A DNA stretch of 64,000 nucleotides from positions 9,253,501-9,317,500 of the forward strand of contig CM069607.1 of assembly GCA_035771175.1 (NCBI GenBank), given 5' to 3'. Shown piece by piece: positions 11,901 to 22,520 of the stretch. The notes under the pieces are model-generated. The model did not search any database. It was not told where the DNA came from and saw only the letters and a program-made list of their open reading frames with translations. Both the position numbers and the translations under genes were made by a program. Positions within the stretch are counted from its first letter, which is position 1. The number at the start of each line of letters is the position of its first letter. Source of the stretch: Paratinospora sagittata. Lineage: Eukaryota > Streptophyta > Magnoliopsida > Ranunculales > Menispermaceae.

Positions 11901-14900
11901 ATTGTGTGTGTTTGTGTGCGTGCATGGGAGGTTGGGGTGGAGGTTCACTTTCCCCCCTCCCTCATGTTCCCCCTATGGTCCCACATGGGAGGATGCCTCT
12001 TATCCCACAAAAATAGCCCCACCAGCTTCCTTCCACTCCATCTCAATGTTGTTCATTCTCCCCCTTGACAAAATTGTTTGATGTTTACTTCTACTCAGAA
12101 CTAAAGTTTTTTTTTTTTTTTTGAACAAGAAACAAGTATGTGTATTTGTATTGAATAAGTATGATTTACATGAGATGTTTACAAGTATGTATGTCTATAG
12201 TTGGAAACTCTCCAATAGAGCTCCCCAACCCCTTAACCAATCCCCTAAAGATAGACCTCTCGATGGCTTACTAGCACTAACCCAAAGAAAAGCCAAAAAA
12301 AAAAAGAATTCCCCCAAACCTCCCCAAAAGCACTTTCTTAATTATCAAAAACTCAAGAATTTCTTTCCTTTCAAACAGACCTAACCACAACAAAGATGAT
12401 CACCCTCCAATAATCACCCAACCACCACAATGTGAAGCCACCGCCAGGCCAATCCCAAATATTGGAATAGTTTGCAAGTCTTCCCAAATGATGAACCTCG
12501 CTCCACATCTCCCAAATAGCCTTTGTAAAATCACAAACCAAGAAGATGTGGTGAGTTGATTCCGCCTTGTGTTTACATAGGCTACACCAGTTGGGTGAGA
12601 TAGCCCAATCCTTGTAACGCCTCTAGAGCATATCCACAGTGTTTAAACAACCATAAACAATAGTCCACCCCAAAAATTTGGCTTTTGAGAGAACATGAGC
12701 TTTCCATATGAAAGTGTGAGGGAATTGCACCAAGGGATAAGGAACATCTAAGGGGGAACATAGGTGGTGAAAGAGGGAACTGGATGAAAAATCTCCTGAA
12801 GATTGAGGAGACCAAAGCACTCTATCCCTATCACTAGAGAGGTCGATGTTCAAAAGGATCTCCAGTAAGGATGCGGCCTCAATAGATTCTATATCGAACA
12901 AGTTACTATTGAGATAAAGGTTGCAAGAGAGCCCACCCCTACCTATGTTAGTACCTAAAGTCATAAGTCACTAATAAGATGATTGATTTTAGAAGATAGT
13001 CTGCAGATGTGTGGGAAAAGAGTTTGGAATGACGTTGTTCCACAACAAGTGTCCTCCCAAAATCTAAAGCAACAACCATCACCTACTTTTAGTCTGACAA
13101 GTTTCAAAAAAGTGGAGTACAGCGATTGGATAAATTTCCATGGGTTGCGGTAGGAGGCTCTCGGGGATAAGCTAGCATCTCTTGAATTTCGTTGGGTCCC
13201 ATGCCGACTGGAAGGAATCTCTTTCCTTCAAGAATCACCACAACCATTTGTCTGCCAAAGCTTTATTCCTCAACTCCATATTTCATATCCCCAAACCACC
13301 TTGGTCCATCGTCTTCCTAACCATGCTCCACATAATGAGGCAACCACCATTTGCTTTATCTTCCCCTTTCCATAGAAATTGCCTCATCATCTACTCAATG
13401 CGCGCAGCCACCAACTTAGGAATTTTGAAGGTCGATAGGAAGCATGTAGGAATGGCATCCAAAACACTCCTGATCAAAGCTAACCTTCCACCCTTTGATA
13501 AAAAGCTTGTCCTCCACCCATTCAGTCTTCACGAGATGGTACGAATTACAAGCTCCCAAAAGATCAAAGATGAGGGGTTTCCCCCTATAGGCATCCCAAG
13601 GTAATTCAAAGGCCACTATCCAAAGGTGCAACCACACAAAGAAACCAATTCACTCTAGTCATCCTCTATCAAGCCTATTCCTGCTACTTGACACTTTTCA
13701 AGATTCAACTTGAGCCCTGAAATCCAACAGAAGCCTTGAATGATCCTCAAGGTGTTAAGAAGACTAAATCTATCATTCTCCACAAGGAACAAACAATCAG
13801 TGACAAACTACACATGAGACACTTGTATCTTTTCTTTTCCCACCTCAAAGCCCTTCACCACTTGGGCCTCCTTGGCCTTCTCAATCATGTTACCCAATAC
13901 GTCCACCACTAAATTAAACAAAAAGGGGGAGAAAGGGTCACCTTGTCTCAACCCCCCCTGGAACCAAAAATTTTCCCCTAGGACGACCATTGATTAAGAT
14001 AGAATAAGACGTGGATGACATACAACCACGGATCTACCTCCTCCAACAATCACCAAACCCTTTCTTTTAAAGCACATAGTCAAGGAAATCCCACCGAACC
14101 ATATCATAGGCTGTTGCAAAACCAGTTTTGAAAACACTTCCCTCCTTTTTCTTACTTTTGTAATCCTCAATGCCCCATTTGCAATCAAGATGGCATTGGT
14201 TATTTGTCTCCCCTTGACAAAGGCCATTTGTGTTTCAACCACTGTCTGATGAAGGACCATCCTTAGTCTTGCAACAAGTACTTCAGCCATAATTTTGTAC
14301 AAGCTAGTGGTAAGGCTTATGGGTCAAAAGTCTTTTACTTGCTTGGAATTGACCTTTTTAGGAATTACGACGATGTAAGTTTCATTGACACACCTGTTAA
14401 CCACTCCTTGATTGTAGAACTCCACCAAGGCTTTTTGTAGATCCTCTTTCAAAACATCCCAAAATTTCTAAAAGAACAAGGAAAAGTCATTTGGGTCAAG
14501 AGCTTTGTCTCCATCGCAGTCAAAATTGGTGTCTTTTATCTCCTCCAATCCAACCATTTGTTGTCCGCCAGCAAAACTTCCTTCCAAGCTATACCTTCAA
14601 TCCCCCACTTCCCACAATTATCAGCAAAAAAAAGTTAACGATAATTGTGCACAATTTCCTCAACAATACTGTCTTCTGACTCCGCCAAGGATCCATCAGG
14701 TCTCTCCAACTTTGAAATAATATTTTGCAACCTCTTGTTACTTAAGACTCTATGAAAGAATTTGGAGTTGGCATTCCTTCCTTGGCCCATCTTAGTTTTG
14801 CCTTTTGAGCTGCTATACAATCTTGCCTTAGCAAAATTGCTTCAAGTTCAGCCTTGGCCCTCTTCCTCTCTTGTGATTTGTCATCAGTCCAGATATCAAA

Positions 14901-17900
14901 CCCGTCAAGCTGGTAAAGCTGCTAGATTTTAGCCTCTAGTTCATACTTCTAGAATCTGTCTTTTTCAGTAAAATCCCTACTCGAAGATCTCAGTCAATTT
15001 TTCATGCCACGCAATTTCTGCTGAAATTTGAAACCTTCCCACCCTGTCCCCAACTCCTCCTTCCACCATGCTTCCAAGGTTTGATAGAAGTTTGGGTAAG
15101 AGAGCCAAATGTTTTTGAATCTAAAAGAGGTTTTGTATTGATTGTAATGGGTCAGTGTTCTAAGACCAATATGATTTGATCTTCTTGTCTAACCTCCAGC
15201 TAGTGCAAGGACCATTCACTTCCAAACATAAACCTATCTAGCCTGCAGAAAATTGGGTACGCCCTTAGATTTAACCAAGTAAACTTGGAGTTTAACAGTG
15301 GTGGGTCCATTAACCCTAGGTCATGGATCAGTTTGTCAAATTTTGCCATTCCTTTAGTAACCCTAATGTTTAATTTCTCATCCAAACTTCTGACCACATT
15401 GAAGTCACCACCAACACACCAATTCAACCCGCATAAACCTTTCAATGCAGTTAATTCTTCCCAAAAAGATTGCTTTTCGTTTCCTCTCGCTAGCCCATAA
15501 ATGCCTGATAGCCCATAAATTAAGACAAAGACAAACAATTCTCCGATGAGGTTGTCAAGGACTTCCATCTTCTTGCTATCCCATTCAAATAGAATTGCCC
15601 CTACTGAACCACTTTTTGAAAGATAAGCCATTCAAGAAATTTGGACTGCCACAAACTACTCATAAGCTCACAGTCAATGCACCTTTTATGAATTTCTTGA
15701 AGGATGATCACACCTGGTCAGCTAGATCCAATCAACTTCTTTATTGCCCAACGTTTCTCCTTGGAGCCACAACCCCTCACATTCCAATAAAGGACGAACA
15801 TTTTCAAACACTGAACCCGTCGCAACTGCCTCAATTTACAAGTTTGAACACACTATTCCCCTACTCTTTCAACACCTCTGTTGTTAAACTTAAAATTGTA
15901 CTCGTCCGTCTCATATTCGCACTTCTGAGAACCCCCCAAACTTCATCAATTAATTGTTCAGCCACTCCACATTCCCCATCCCATTGTTTTGTCATTGTCA
16001 TTCTTTGTCCTGACTTCTGACTTGAGCTAGCCATTGGCTTCCCATTAACAAGTGGTCCACTCTTACACTCAAAATTCTAGGAGATGCTAGCTTTACTTTC
16101 GGCCAAAGGGTTGGAGTTGGCCAAGGGAAGGGGGAGGAATGGAAGGGGAAGGAAATCTCAAATTCAAATTCGCTAAATTAAAAGGCATACCTACACCTAG
16201 TCAACATACTCAACATCTTCCCAGATATCTTCCTCAGCATGTCCCCACAATTGGCTAAGTCAACCGCAAAAGTGTTTCGCACCACCTCATCCTCCGAATG
16301 CGGTGGTTAGTCTCCTTCTGAATCCGTCATTGGCCAACTTTGAGATTTTCTGCTTGGAACAGCTCAACAATCATCGTCATCTATCTCTCCACCTCCTAGG
16401 TTAGATTTTTCCTTCTTCATTGGTAAACCTCGGTCTCCTTTTTGAAAGCCATTTCCACTAGACCTTTCCCCACAGCAACAGGCAAGGCATTAGTGGATGA
16501 CCTAGTGGGCCCCTCTCATCTTTATAAAATATTTATAACACCATCCATTAGCCCATTGGATGCTTTTGGGATTTTCTTTCCATGCCTGCTTTCGCTCGAA
16601 ATTACAAGTCCATTAGAAAAGACCCTCAATCCAGAATTAGGGGTGTTCATCCTACCGACCAACTCAATTAACCCCGGCCAACCCGAATTAAGAATTAGCA
16701 ACCCAATCAAGTTTAGGTTGGGTCAAGATTTTGCAAATCAACTTAAACTCATCAAGAATATTAAGTATTTTTTTAGTCAACATTTTTATTAATGTCACCT
16801 GTTGTTATTAGATCACATAAAATCTCATGAATAAAATAACATAAATGATATCATTATTTGAAATTATCTTTATATACATATTTAACTTAAAAATTTTATA
16901 GACATATTTATATTTGACTTAAAAATTAGCTTAGGAATTGAGAATTTAGAATCAGTACATTGAAGTAGACTAACCTGATCAACCCAATCCAAACCAACCT
17001 AAAGTTATTGGGTTGGGTTTAGGGGTCCTATTAAGTTGGGTTGGTTTAAAATTTTTACAACCCGACTTAATTGGGTTGGGTTGGTATTTGACCTCAACCC
17101 GACCCAACCCAACCCGTGAAACACCCCTATCCAAAACTATGAATACCCGGCCCACTTTGAGGTTGTGAATGGGCCTCAAGGGGGTCTAGAACCGCTAGGC
17201 TCTAGTATTTGTTTTTAAAGTCCAAGCCCACACAACCCCTCGAGCCTTGCCCAAATTTTTTTTATGAATGGACATGTGGCCAGTCATTTCCTCACCCCCT
17301 TGCCCAGCATAATGTGTCAAAAGATACATTGCGTTGTACATCTGTTGGGGTGGACCCCAACAAATCTCCACCTCCACCTCATGTGGAACAGGGCTTCACC
17401 ATACCTGCAGCAATTTGTCAATTAAAGCTGCAGAGCAACAATCTTCACCATGGCGAGCTTCCTTCAAAAAATTGTTGCTGCCTCTATTAGTGCCCTTAGG
17501 CACTCCGAGCTTGTGAGATGTTAATCAAGTCCAAACAATGTTGGAACTTGATCCCAGTAACCACCTTTGTAAGCATATATGCGGGATTATCTGCAGTCTT
17601 GATCTTTTACAGAAAAATACTTCCTTCTTCTACTATTTCTCGAACAAAATGAAAACAAACATCAATATGCTTTGTTCGATTGTGATGAACTTGGTTCTTT
17701 GCCAAACAAATGGCACTCTAGCTGTCACAAAAAACTTCAACATTCTTCTGCACAATTCCCAAGTCTTTAGTTAATCCATGAAGCCAGATTGCTTCCTTGA
17801 AAGCTTTCGTTACTGCCATGTACTCTGCCTCTATAGTAGACAATGCAACTGTTGACTGTAGTGTTGATCTCCAACTCACTGGTCCTCCTGCCATAATGAA

Positions 17901-20900
17901 AACATAACCAGTAGTAGATCTGCGCTTGTCAAGATCTCCAGCATAGTCTGAATCCACATATCCGACTAGATGCTTACAATTTTTCTTATCTCTCTCGAAC
18001 TTTAAACTAATATCCACAGTACCATGAATATACCGTAGAATCCACTTCACTGCTTGCCAGTGGCCTTTACCGGGGTTGTGCATGTAACAACTTACCATAC
18101 TTACAACATGTAAAATGTCAGATCTGGTACACACCATAGCATACATCAAGGCACCAACTGCATTTGCATATAGAATGTTCTCCATTTGCTTCTTCTGATC
18201 CTCAGAATTTGGTGACATTGATGTACTTAGCTTGAAATGTGGTGCCAATGGTGTGCTCACAGATTTTGTGTCATTGCCAATGCTAAAAGTTTGAAGAACT
18301 TTCTTCAAATACTGAGTCTGAGTCAAACAGATTGTGCCTTTGGCCCTGTCTCGAGTTATCTCCATCCCGAGAATTTTTCTGGCCTCTCCAAGATCCTTCA
18401 TTTCAAACTCTGAGCCTTCAGCTTGTTGATCTCCACCTTGCTTTTAGATGCAATTAACATATCATCTACATATAAAAGCAAGTAGATAAATGTACCATCT
18501 TGAAGTTTGCAATAGTAGACATAATGATCAAACTGACTCCAGGTATATTTCTGCCATTGGATGAAGCTGTCAAATCGCTTGTACCATTGTCTCGGTAACT
18601 GCTTCAGGTCATACAATGACTTGCTCAACTTGCAAACCCAATTCTCTCTTCCTGGTACTTTGAATCAATCTGGTTGAGACATATATATCTCCTCTTCCAA
18701 ATTACCCTGCAAAAAAGCAATTTTGACATCGAGTTGGACTAACTCGAGATCAAACTGTGCAACCAAAGCCAATAATATTCAAATTGACGAATGCTTAACA
18801 ACAGGTGAGAATACCTCACTGTAGTCAATTCCTTCCTTCTGAGCATAGCCTTTTGCTACAAATCTGGCTTTGTATCAAATACTATCTGTACTGGGAGAGC
18901 CTTCCTTCTTAGCGAAAACCCATTTGCAGCCAATTGGTTTCTTTCCTTTAGGAAGTGAAACCAACTTCCAAGTCTGATTCTGATGGAATGATGTCATCTC
19001 CTCATTCATTGTCATTTTCCACTTATCACTTTCCATACTCTGACTAACATATTTGTAATTGTATGAAATATCATCTCCGGTGACTGGAAATGCATATGCA
19101 ACCATGTCAGTGTACCGAGCAGGTTTGCGAATTTCTCTTCTTGGTTGACTGGTGGCAATTGATTCTGGTTGTTGACTGATGTCTGGTCCTGGAGCCTCCA
19201 CCTCAACTGAGATTTCCTCCTCGTCTTCTTCAAGATGGTTGGATATCTCTGCTGACTTGCCAAGAGTTACTGGAATATCTAACTCCACATGCAAATCTGA
19301 ATCTCGATTTTCTTTATTATAAACTGTATGCTTGAACATCACAGATTCGTCAAAAGTTACATCTCGACTTAGTACAATCTTCTTTGACTCAGGGTTCCAT
19401 AGTCAGAAAGCCTTAACTCCTTCACTAAAGCCCATGAAAATCGCTTTCTTGAACCTAGGATCCAATTTGGACTCCTTCACGTAAAAATATGCAATGCATC
19501 CAAAAATGCGCAGAGAATTATAATCTAAAACGGGTTGTCCAGACCATACCTCCTTGGGAGTTTTGCCATCTAGTGTTGTTGTCGGAAGTCTATTGATGAT
19601 ATCAGAAGCATATGACAAAGCTTCAGCCCAAAATGCCTTGCTCAATCCAGAATGAGATAACATGCAGCGAACTTTATCTACCAAAGTACAATTCATGCGT
19701 TCAGCAACACCGTTTTGTTGTAGCGTGCCTGGTACTGTGAAATGTCTGATTATCCCTTCATTCTCACAAATTTTTTGAAATGGGTTTGACTTGTATTCTC
19801 CTCTATTATCATATATGAGCCTCTTAATCTTCCTTCCCGTTCGGGTTTCTACCATTTTCTTTCATATAAGAAAGATATCTAGCACTTCATCTTTATGCTT
19901 CATGGTATAAACCCAAACATAGCGTGAGAAATCATCAATGAAAGTAACAAACCAACGTTTACCTCCCAATGAAGCATTTTGAGAGGATCCTCAAACATCG
20001 GTATGAACATAATTCAATGTTCCTTTTGTGCGATGGATTGCAGTTCCAAAATCTGATCTCCTAGTGAGATCAGATATTTCTTCAAATCTGAGACATATCT
20101 AACTTCCGTGAGCCGTCTTGTTGTACCGTCATGCATCTTTAGGCATATAGTTCCAATACCCTTTGTTCGGCAGGTATTGTTGTTGCCCATGAGCACGACT
20201 CCTCCATCGAACTCATCCAATTTTGAGAACCAATATCGATTCGGACACATATGATAGGAACATCTGGAATCTAATATCCATCTATTAGACTTATTGTCTA
20301 TAAAAGAAACTGAAAATGCATAATCTTCTTCAACCTTCTGTGCCACATTTGCATCTGTCTTGCCCTTATTTGGACAATCTTTCTTCCAATGCCCCTTTTG
20401 GTGACAATAAGCACATTCATCTTTTGCAAGACGTTGACGTGATGAAGGTCCCGTTCCACATGAGATGGAGGTGGAGATTTGTTAGGATCCACCCCATGTG
20501 GCCGACCATGTGGGCGGCTTTAATAACTCTTTCGACGCATTCGGGGCCGTCAAATGAAGGCGCCGAATGCGCCATCCTTTTTCAACCGCCCACATGGGCG
20601 GCCACATGCCACCCATTTTCAGCCGCCCACATAGTCGGCCACATGGGGTGGACCCCAACAACATCCACCTCCTGTAGCTAGCGAGGTGACCGTTGAGTGT
20701 CAGCACGAACTTACGCCAGACAATCGTACTCATCTTCTCCAACATCTCCAGCATGGTCATCACCGAAATCCTCATTTGATTCTTCAATCCCAACATCTTG
20801 ATCACCATCGTTGATGGGATCCCCAAGCCTAATGCCATCACTGTTGGAAAATCCATTATTGTCCGACCACCAGGGATTTGAGAGATCAAAAACTCATGGT

Positions 20901-22051
20901 TTCCAATTATTTCCACCATCATTTAGGACCAAGTTCTCCGAAATTAAAGTTTTTTTTTCAAAATATTCTATAATACATACTATTGTATAGTAAATAAGTG
21001 TCAAGCAAATCAAGTTATAGGTTATTAACCCAATAAAATAACTCAGCTTTGTAGGTTTTTGAGAGATCTAATTGACCCCTCAAAAAATTTTAAACCCAAC
21101 CCAACTCATGATCTTTTCATTGAGTTGGATGGGCTTCTAGGCTTCATGCACACCCCTAGCTTCTATCATATTTAAATATCCAAATCTATAAAAGTTATTC
21201 ACATACCACTTTAGATCTATGTTTGAGACCCTTAAGGAAGCAATAATGGCTCATTGGCTCTTAAATTTGATCACTAGCCTTATGGCTTTGTTTAATTTCT
21301 TTTCCAAGCCCCTATAAGACCAATCAATATCAATTAATTTGTGATGAGCTATAAACCATTAAACCCAATAGATTTTTATGATAACAAAACATTATATTTC
21401 AATGAACTAATGAGTTTCTTTTAGTGATGTTCCAAATAAACAAAATCACCATGCCTACAAAATTAGCACGTACATGGCTAAGACAAACCAAAGTTGGCAA
21501 AGCAAGCAAGTCGCAAACCCAAGAAAGAACCCCAAAACCAAGGACCCCAAAAAAAAAAAAAAGAAATTGTGAAAACACAAATATTACCCTCACCCAAAAT
21601 TAACCTCTAAATCACCAATTGCCCTTTTCTTCTAACAAAAAACTAAACTAATATTTCTATTAAAACAACGTCAATTCCACCCACTTCTAACCTAACTAAA
21701 GTCTTTTGTTTTTTTTTTTTTTTGAGAAAACAAGTATAACATAACTAAGTTTCAAAACATGCACCACAGAAAAGGCGCAATTTTCCATCCACCGCTGAGT
21801 TTCAACAGAGAGAGACAATTATTTTTAAAACGGTAACTTGCAAACCAAGAAAGAAAGAAACAAAGAAATAGAAAGTGCAGATTGCAGACTATGGGAAACA
21901 AAAGAGAGGATAATTGTTATAATAGTATTGTTGTCACCTGAAGACCGGCACGAGAAGACCTGGAAACAGGCCTCTTCTTATCTTTATCCTTGTTCGCCGC
22001 CGCCGCCGTCGTCTTTCCCGCCAAAAGCCCCTTCCCGCCTTTCCCCGCCAT
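8948..22051 (-). CDS. H2A.Z: Histone H2A.Z, two exons
   Basis: The product is the replication-independent H2A variant deposited by SWR1-type remodellers at promoter nucleosomes. Exon 1 is 22051-21938 (38 codons, [15 protein letters not shown]... to SRSSRAGLQ). Exon 2 is 9244-8948 (from [11 protein letters not shown] to the stop). Exon 1 ends CTTCAG|gt and exon 2 follows tgtag|TTTCCG, both phase 0. The joined 136 residues match the usual plant H2A.Z length. The lysine-rich tail, the histone fold with [20 protein letters not shown], and the H2A.Z-type C-terminus [17 protein letters not shown], then [10 protein letters not shown], are all present. Canonical H2A has a different docking region, so the variant call is firm. 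The odd feature is the intron of about 12.7 kb, filled with transposons. Confidence 0.93.
10640..10935 (+). pseudogene. Probable 3' end of an L1-type LINE
   Basis: The frame 10697-10933 reads [19 protein letters not shown] near its start. Plant L1 ORF2 proteins commonly end with a tryptophan-rich stretch followed by WKERNRR. No RT motif is near, so this is a short, 5'-truncated scrap. The call rests on this one motif. Confidence 0.4.
11500..11690. repeat. GGGTTGGG-type repeat, copy 2 (partial)
   Basis: It begins ATTGGGGGTGCGCACAGGTC, then carries TTTGACCCAA, ACCAACCCGGCAGGGTTGG and similar short motifs shared with the other copies. No matching right end was found. Confidence 0.45.
12420..12964 (-). 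pseudogene. L1 C-terminal zinc-binding (zf-RVT) remnant
   Basis: The minus-strand reading has the usual LINE C-terminus: [18 protein letters not shown], then [18 protein letters not shown] with the C-x2-C...H...C spacing, followed by AIWEMWSEV. It lies downstream of the RT and upstream of the tail, as expected. Confidence 0.78.
13400..14820 (-). pseudogene. L1 reverse transcriptase domain remnant
   Basis: Motifs in order on the minus strand are [18 protein letters not shown] (near 14790), [15 protein letters not shown] and [16 protein letters not shown] (14300-14160), and [20 protein letters not shown] (13945-13890). These are the LINE RT finger and palm segments. The FADD active-site region should lie near 13800 but the frame there is damaged. 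The domain is split into at least three frames. Confidence 0.82.
15200..15810 (-). pseudogene. L1 apurinic endonuclease domain remnant
   Basis: The start near 15806 reads [14 protein letters not shown], the usual opening of plant L1 endonucleases, then ILQEIHK after a stop. The central motif [13 protein letters not shown] and [13 protein letters not shown] residues follow in the open frame 15631-15200. This domain nicks the target DNA. The stop near 15723 and frame changes inactivate it. Confidence 0.8.
16638..17129. repeat. GGGTTGGG-rich dispersed repeat, copy 3
   Basis: The ends are inverted: GGGGTGTTCATCC at the left and GTGAAACACCCCTAT at the right. Each arm has several GGGTTGGG or CCAACCC motifs and the centre is strongly A/T-rich. 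It has the same architecture as the copy at 7290-7834, which makes the pair the best evidence for a family. Confidence 0.6.
17343..17405 (-). repeat. Purine-rich repeat arm at the 3' side of copia element 2
   Basis: Read on the minus strand, GTTCCACATGAGGTGGAGG, then TGGAGATTTGTTGGGGTCCA, leads into a palindrome TGTTGGGG...CCCCAACA. The same words occur on the plus strand at 20450-20500, giving inverted arms around the element. The purine run could be the element's polypurine tract and TGTTGGGG its LTR start. Confidence 0.65.
17343..20479 (-). pseudogene. Ty1/copia element 2, defective gag-pol
   Basis: On the minus strand: a CCHC knuckle near 20425-20383 ([14 protein letters not shown]), protease with an altered catalytic triplet ([11 protein letters not shown]; the family has DSG-S), integrase ([12 protein letters not shown] near 19950, then [14 protein letters not shown] near 19725), RT ([11 protein letters not shown] near 18910, [12 protein letters not shown] near 18470) and RNase H with [20 protein letters not shown] near 17850 and [12 protein letters not shown] near 17690. 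The GAG-pre-integrase domain is missing: protease text at about 20070 runs almost directly into the [12 protein letters not shown] that precedes integrase. Several stops and frame changes confirm it is dead. Most gag is also absent. Confidence 0.9.
20463..20680. repeat. Fold-back / LTR-like repeat at the 5' side of copia element 2
   Basis: Two inverted arms of about 50 bases, GGTGGAG-TTTGTTAGGATCCACCCC and its partner GGGGTGGACCCCAACAACATCC, each continue into CATGTGGCCGAC and GTGGGCGGC. They enclose a GC-rich centre (CGCATTCGGGGCCGTC). The TGTT...AACA core is about 183 bp (20479-20661). It may be a short LTR, a MITE or part of a larger fold-back. Confidence 0.65.
20990..21165. repeat. GGGTTGGG-type repeat, copy 4 (partial)
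   Basis: It contains TTAAACCCAACCCAACTCAT and ends TGCACACCCCTAGC, the right-end form of the family. The left end is not clear. Confidence 0.4.
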
Positions 22052-22520
22052 TTCTCACTTCAAAAACCCACACCGCCCACCAAAAAAATAAAACCATCAA
22101 AACCCACCAAAAAAAAAAAAAAAACCACATCGAGAAACCCAAATACCCATTACGAAAAAAAAAACCCAGATCTTAAAAAATGAAAACCAGAAGAATCACA
22201 ACCACAAAAAATAGAACCAAAAAATAAAAAAACCAGAGAAACTTGAACCCGAGATCTTGATTCGATCAGACCATTCAAAAAGAAGATGAAAAACCTTTAG
22301 AACTACACAGAAAGAGAACGCTGAGATCTAACTAACTACCTGGTGTTGTTGATGTTGTTGAAGGATGAGATCGAGAACGAGAGTGCGAGAGAGAGAGAGA
22401 TCAGAAGGGACAAACTGAAACTTGGGAAGTTATAGGAGAGAGAGTTGAGAAAATGGGTTTAAAATGTTTCTCAGTCTGAAACACTACGATGGTAGTGTCA
22501 ATTTTGGGCTAAAAAAAAGT
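22052..22520 (-). promoter_or_regulatory. 5' UTR and proximal promoter of H2A.Z
   Basis: Upstream of the ATG lies a pyrimidine-rich leader on the minus strand, including a CT run (seen as GAGAGAGAGAGAGAT at 22387-22402). A possible 5'-UTR splice donor lies at about 22340 (ACCAG|GTAG). No clear TATA box was found. Confidence 0.45.

Larger units (their letters stand above)
12106..16480 (-). mobile_element. L1-type LINE, decayed, sense to H2A.Z
   Basis: Read on the minus strand: an endonuclease near 15.8-15.2 kb, RT near 14.8-13.4 kb, a zinc-finger-like C-terminus near 12.96-12.42 kb, and a 3' poly(A) tail seen as a T-run on the plus strand at about 12106-12122. This order and the absence of LTRs define a non-LTR element of the plant L1 group. 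The 5' end is unclear; ORF1-like sequence may lie at 15.8-16.48 kb. Many stops break it. The tail next to sequence not shared with the element fixes the 3' border. Confidence 0.85.
9245..21937 (-). other. Giant intron of the H2A.Z gene
   Basis: The intron has GT (plus-strand complement at 21936-21937) and AG (9245-9246) ends and separates codons Q38 and F39. It contains an L1 3' scrap (about 10.6-10.9 kb), a decayed L1 LINE (12.1-16.5 kb), a defective copia element (17.3-20.5 kb), a fold-back repeat (20.46-20.68 kb) and GGGTTGGG-rich repeats (11.5, 16.6, 21.1 kb). The copia and the main L1 lie in the same direction as the gene. In 9250-10600 I recognise nothing. Confidence 0.85.

Noticed and set aside
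12121..16020. Several plus-strand frames of 60-140 codons
   Set aside because: They are complements of the L1 LINE coding remnants on the minus strand.
21838..22176. Open frame of 112 codons on the plus strand
   Set aside because: It runs antisense over exon 1 and the 5' UTR of the H2A.Z gene and has low-complexity composition.
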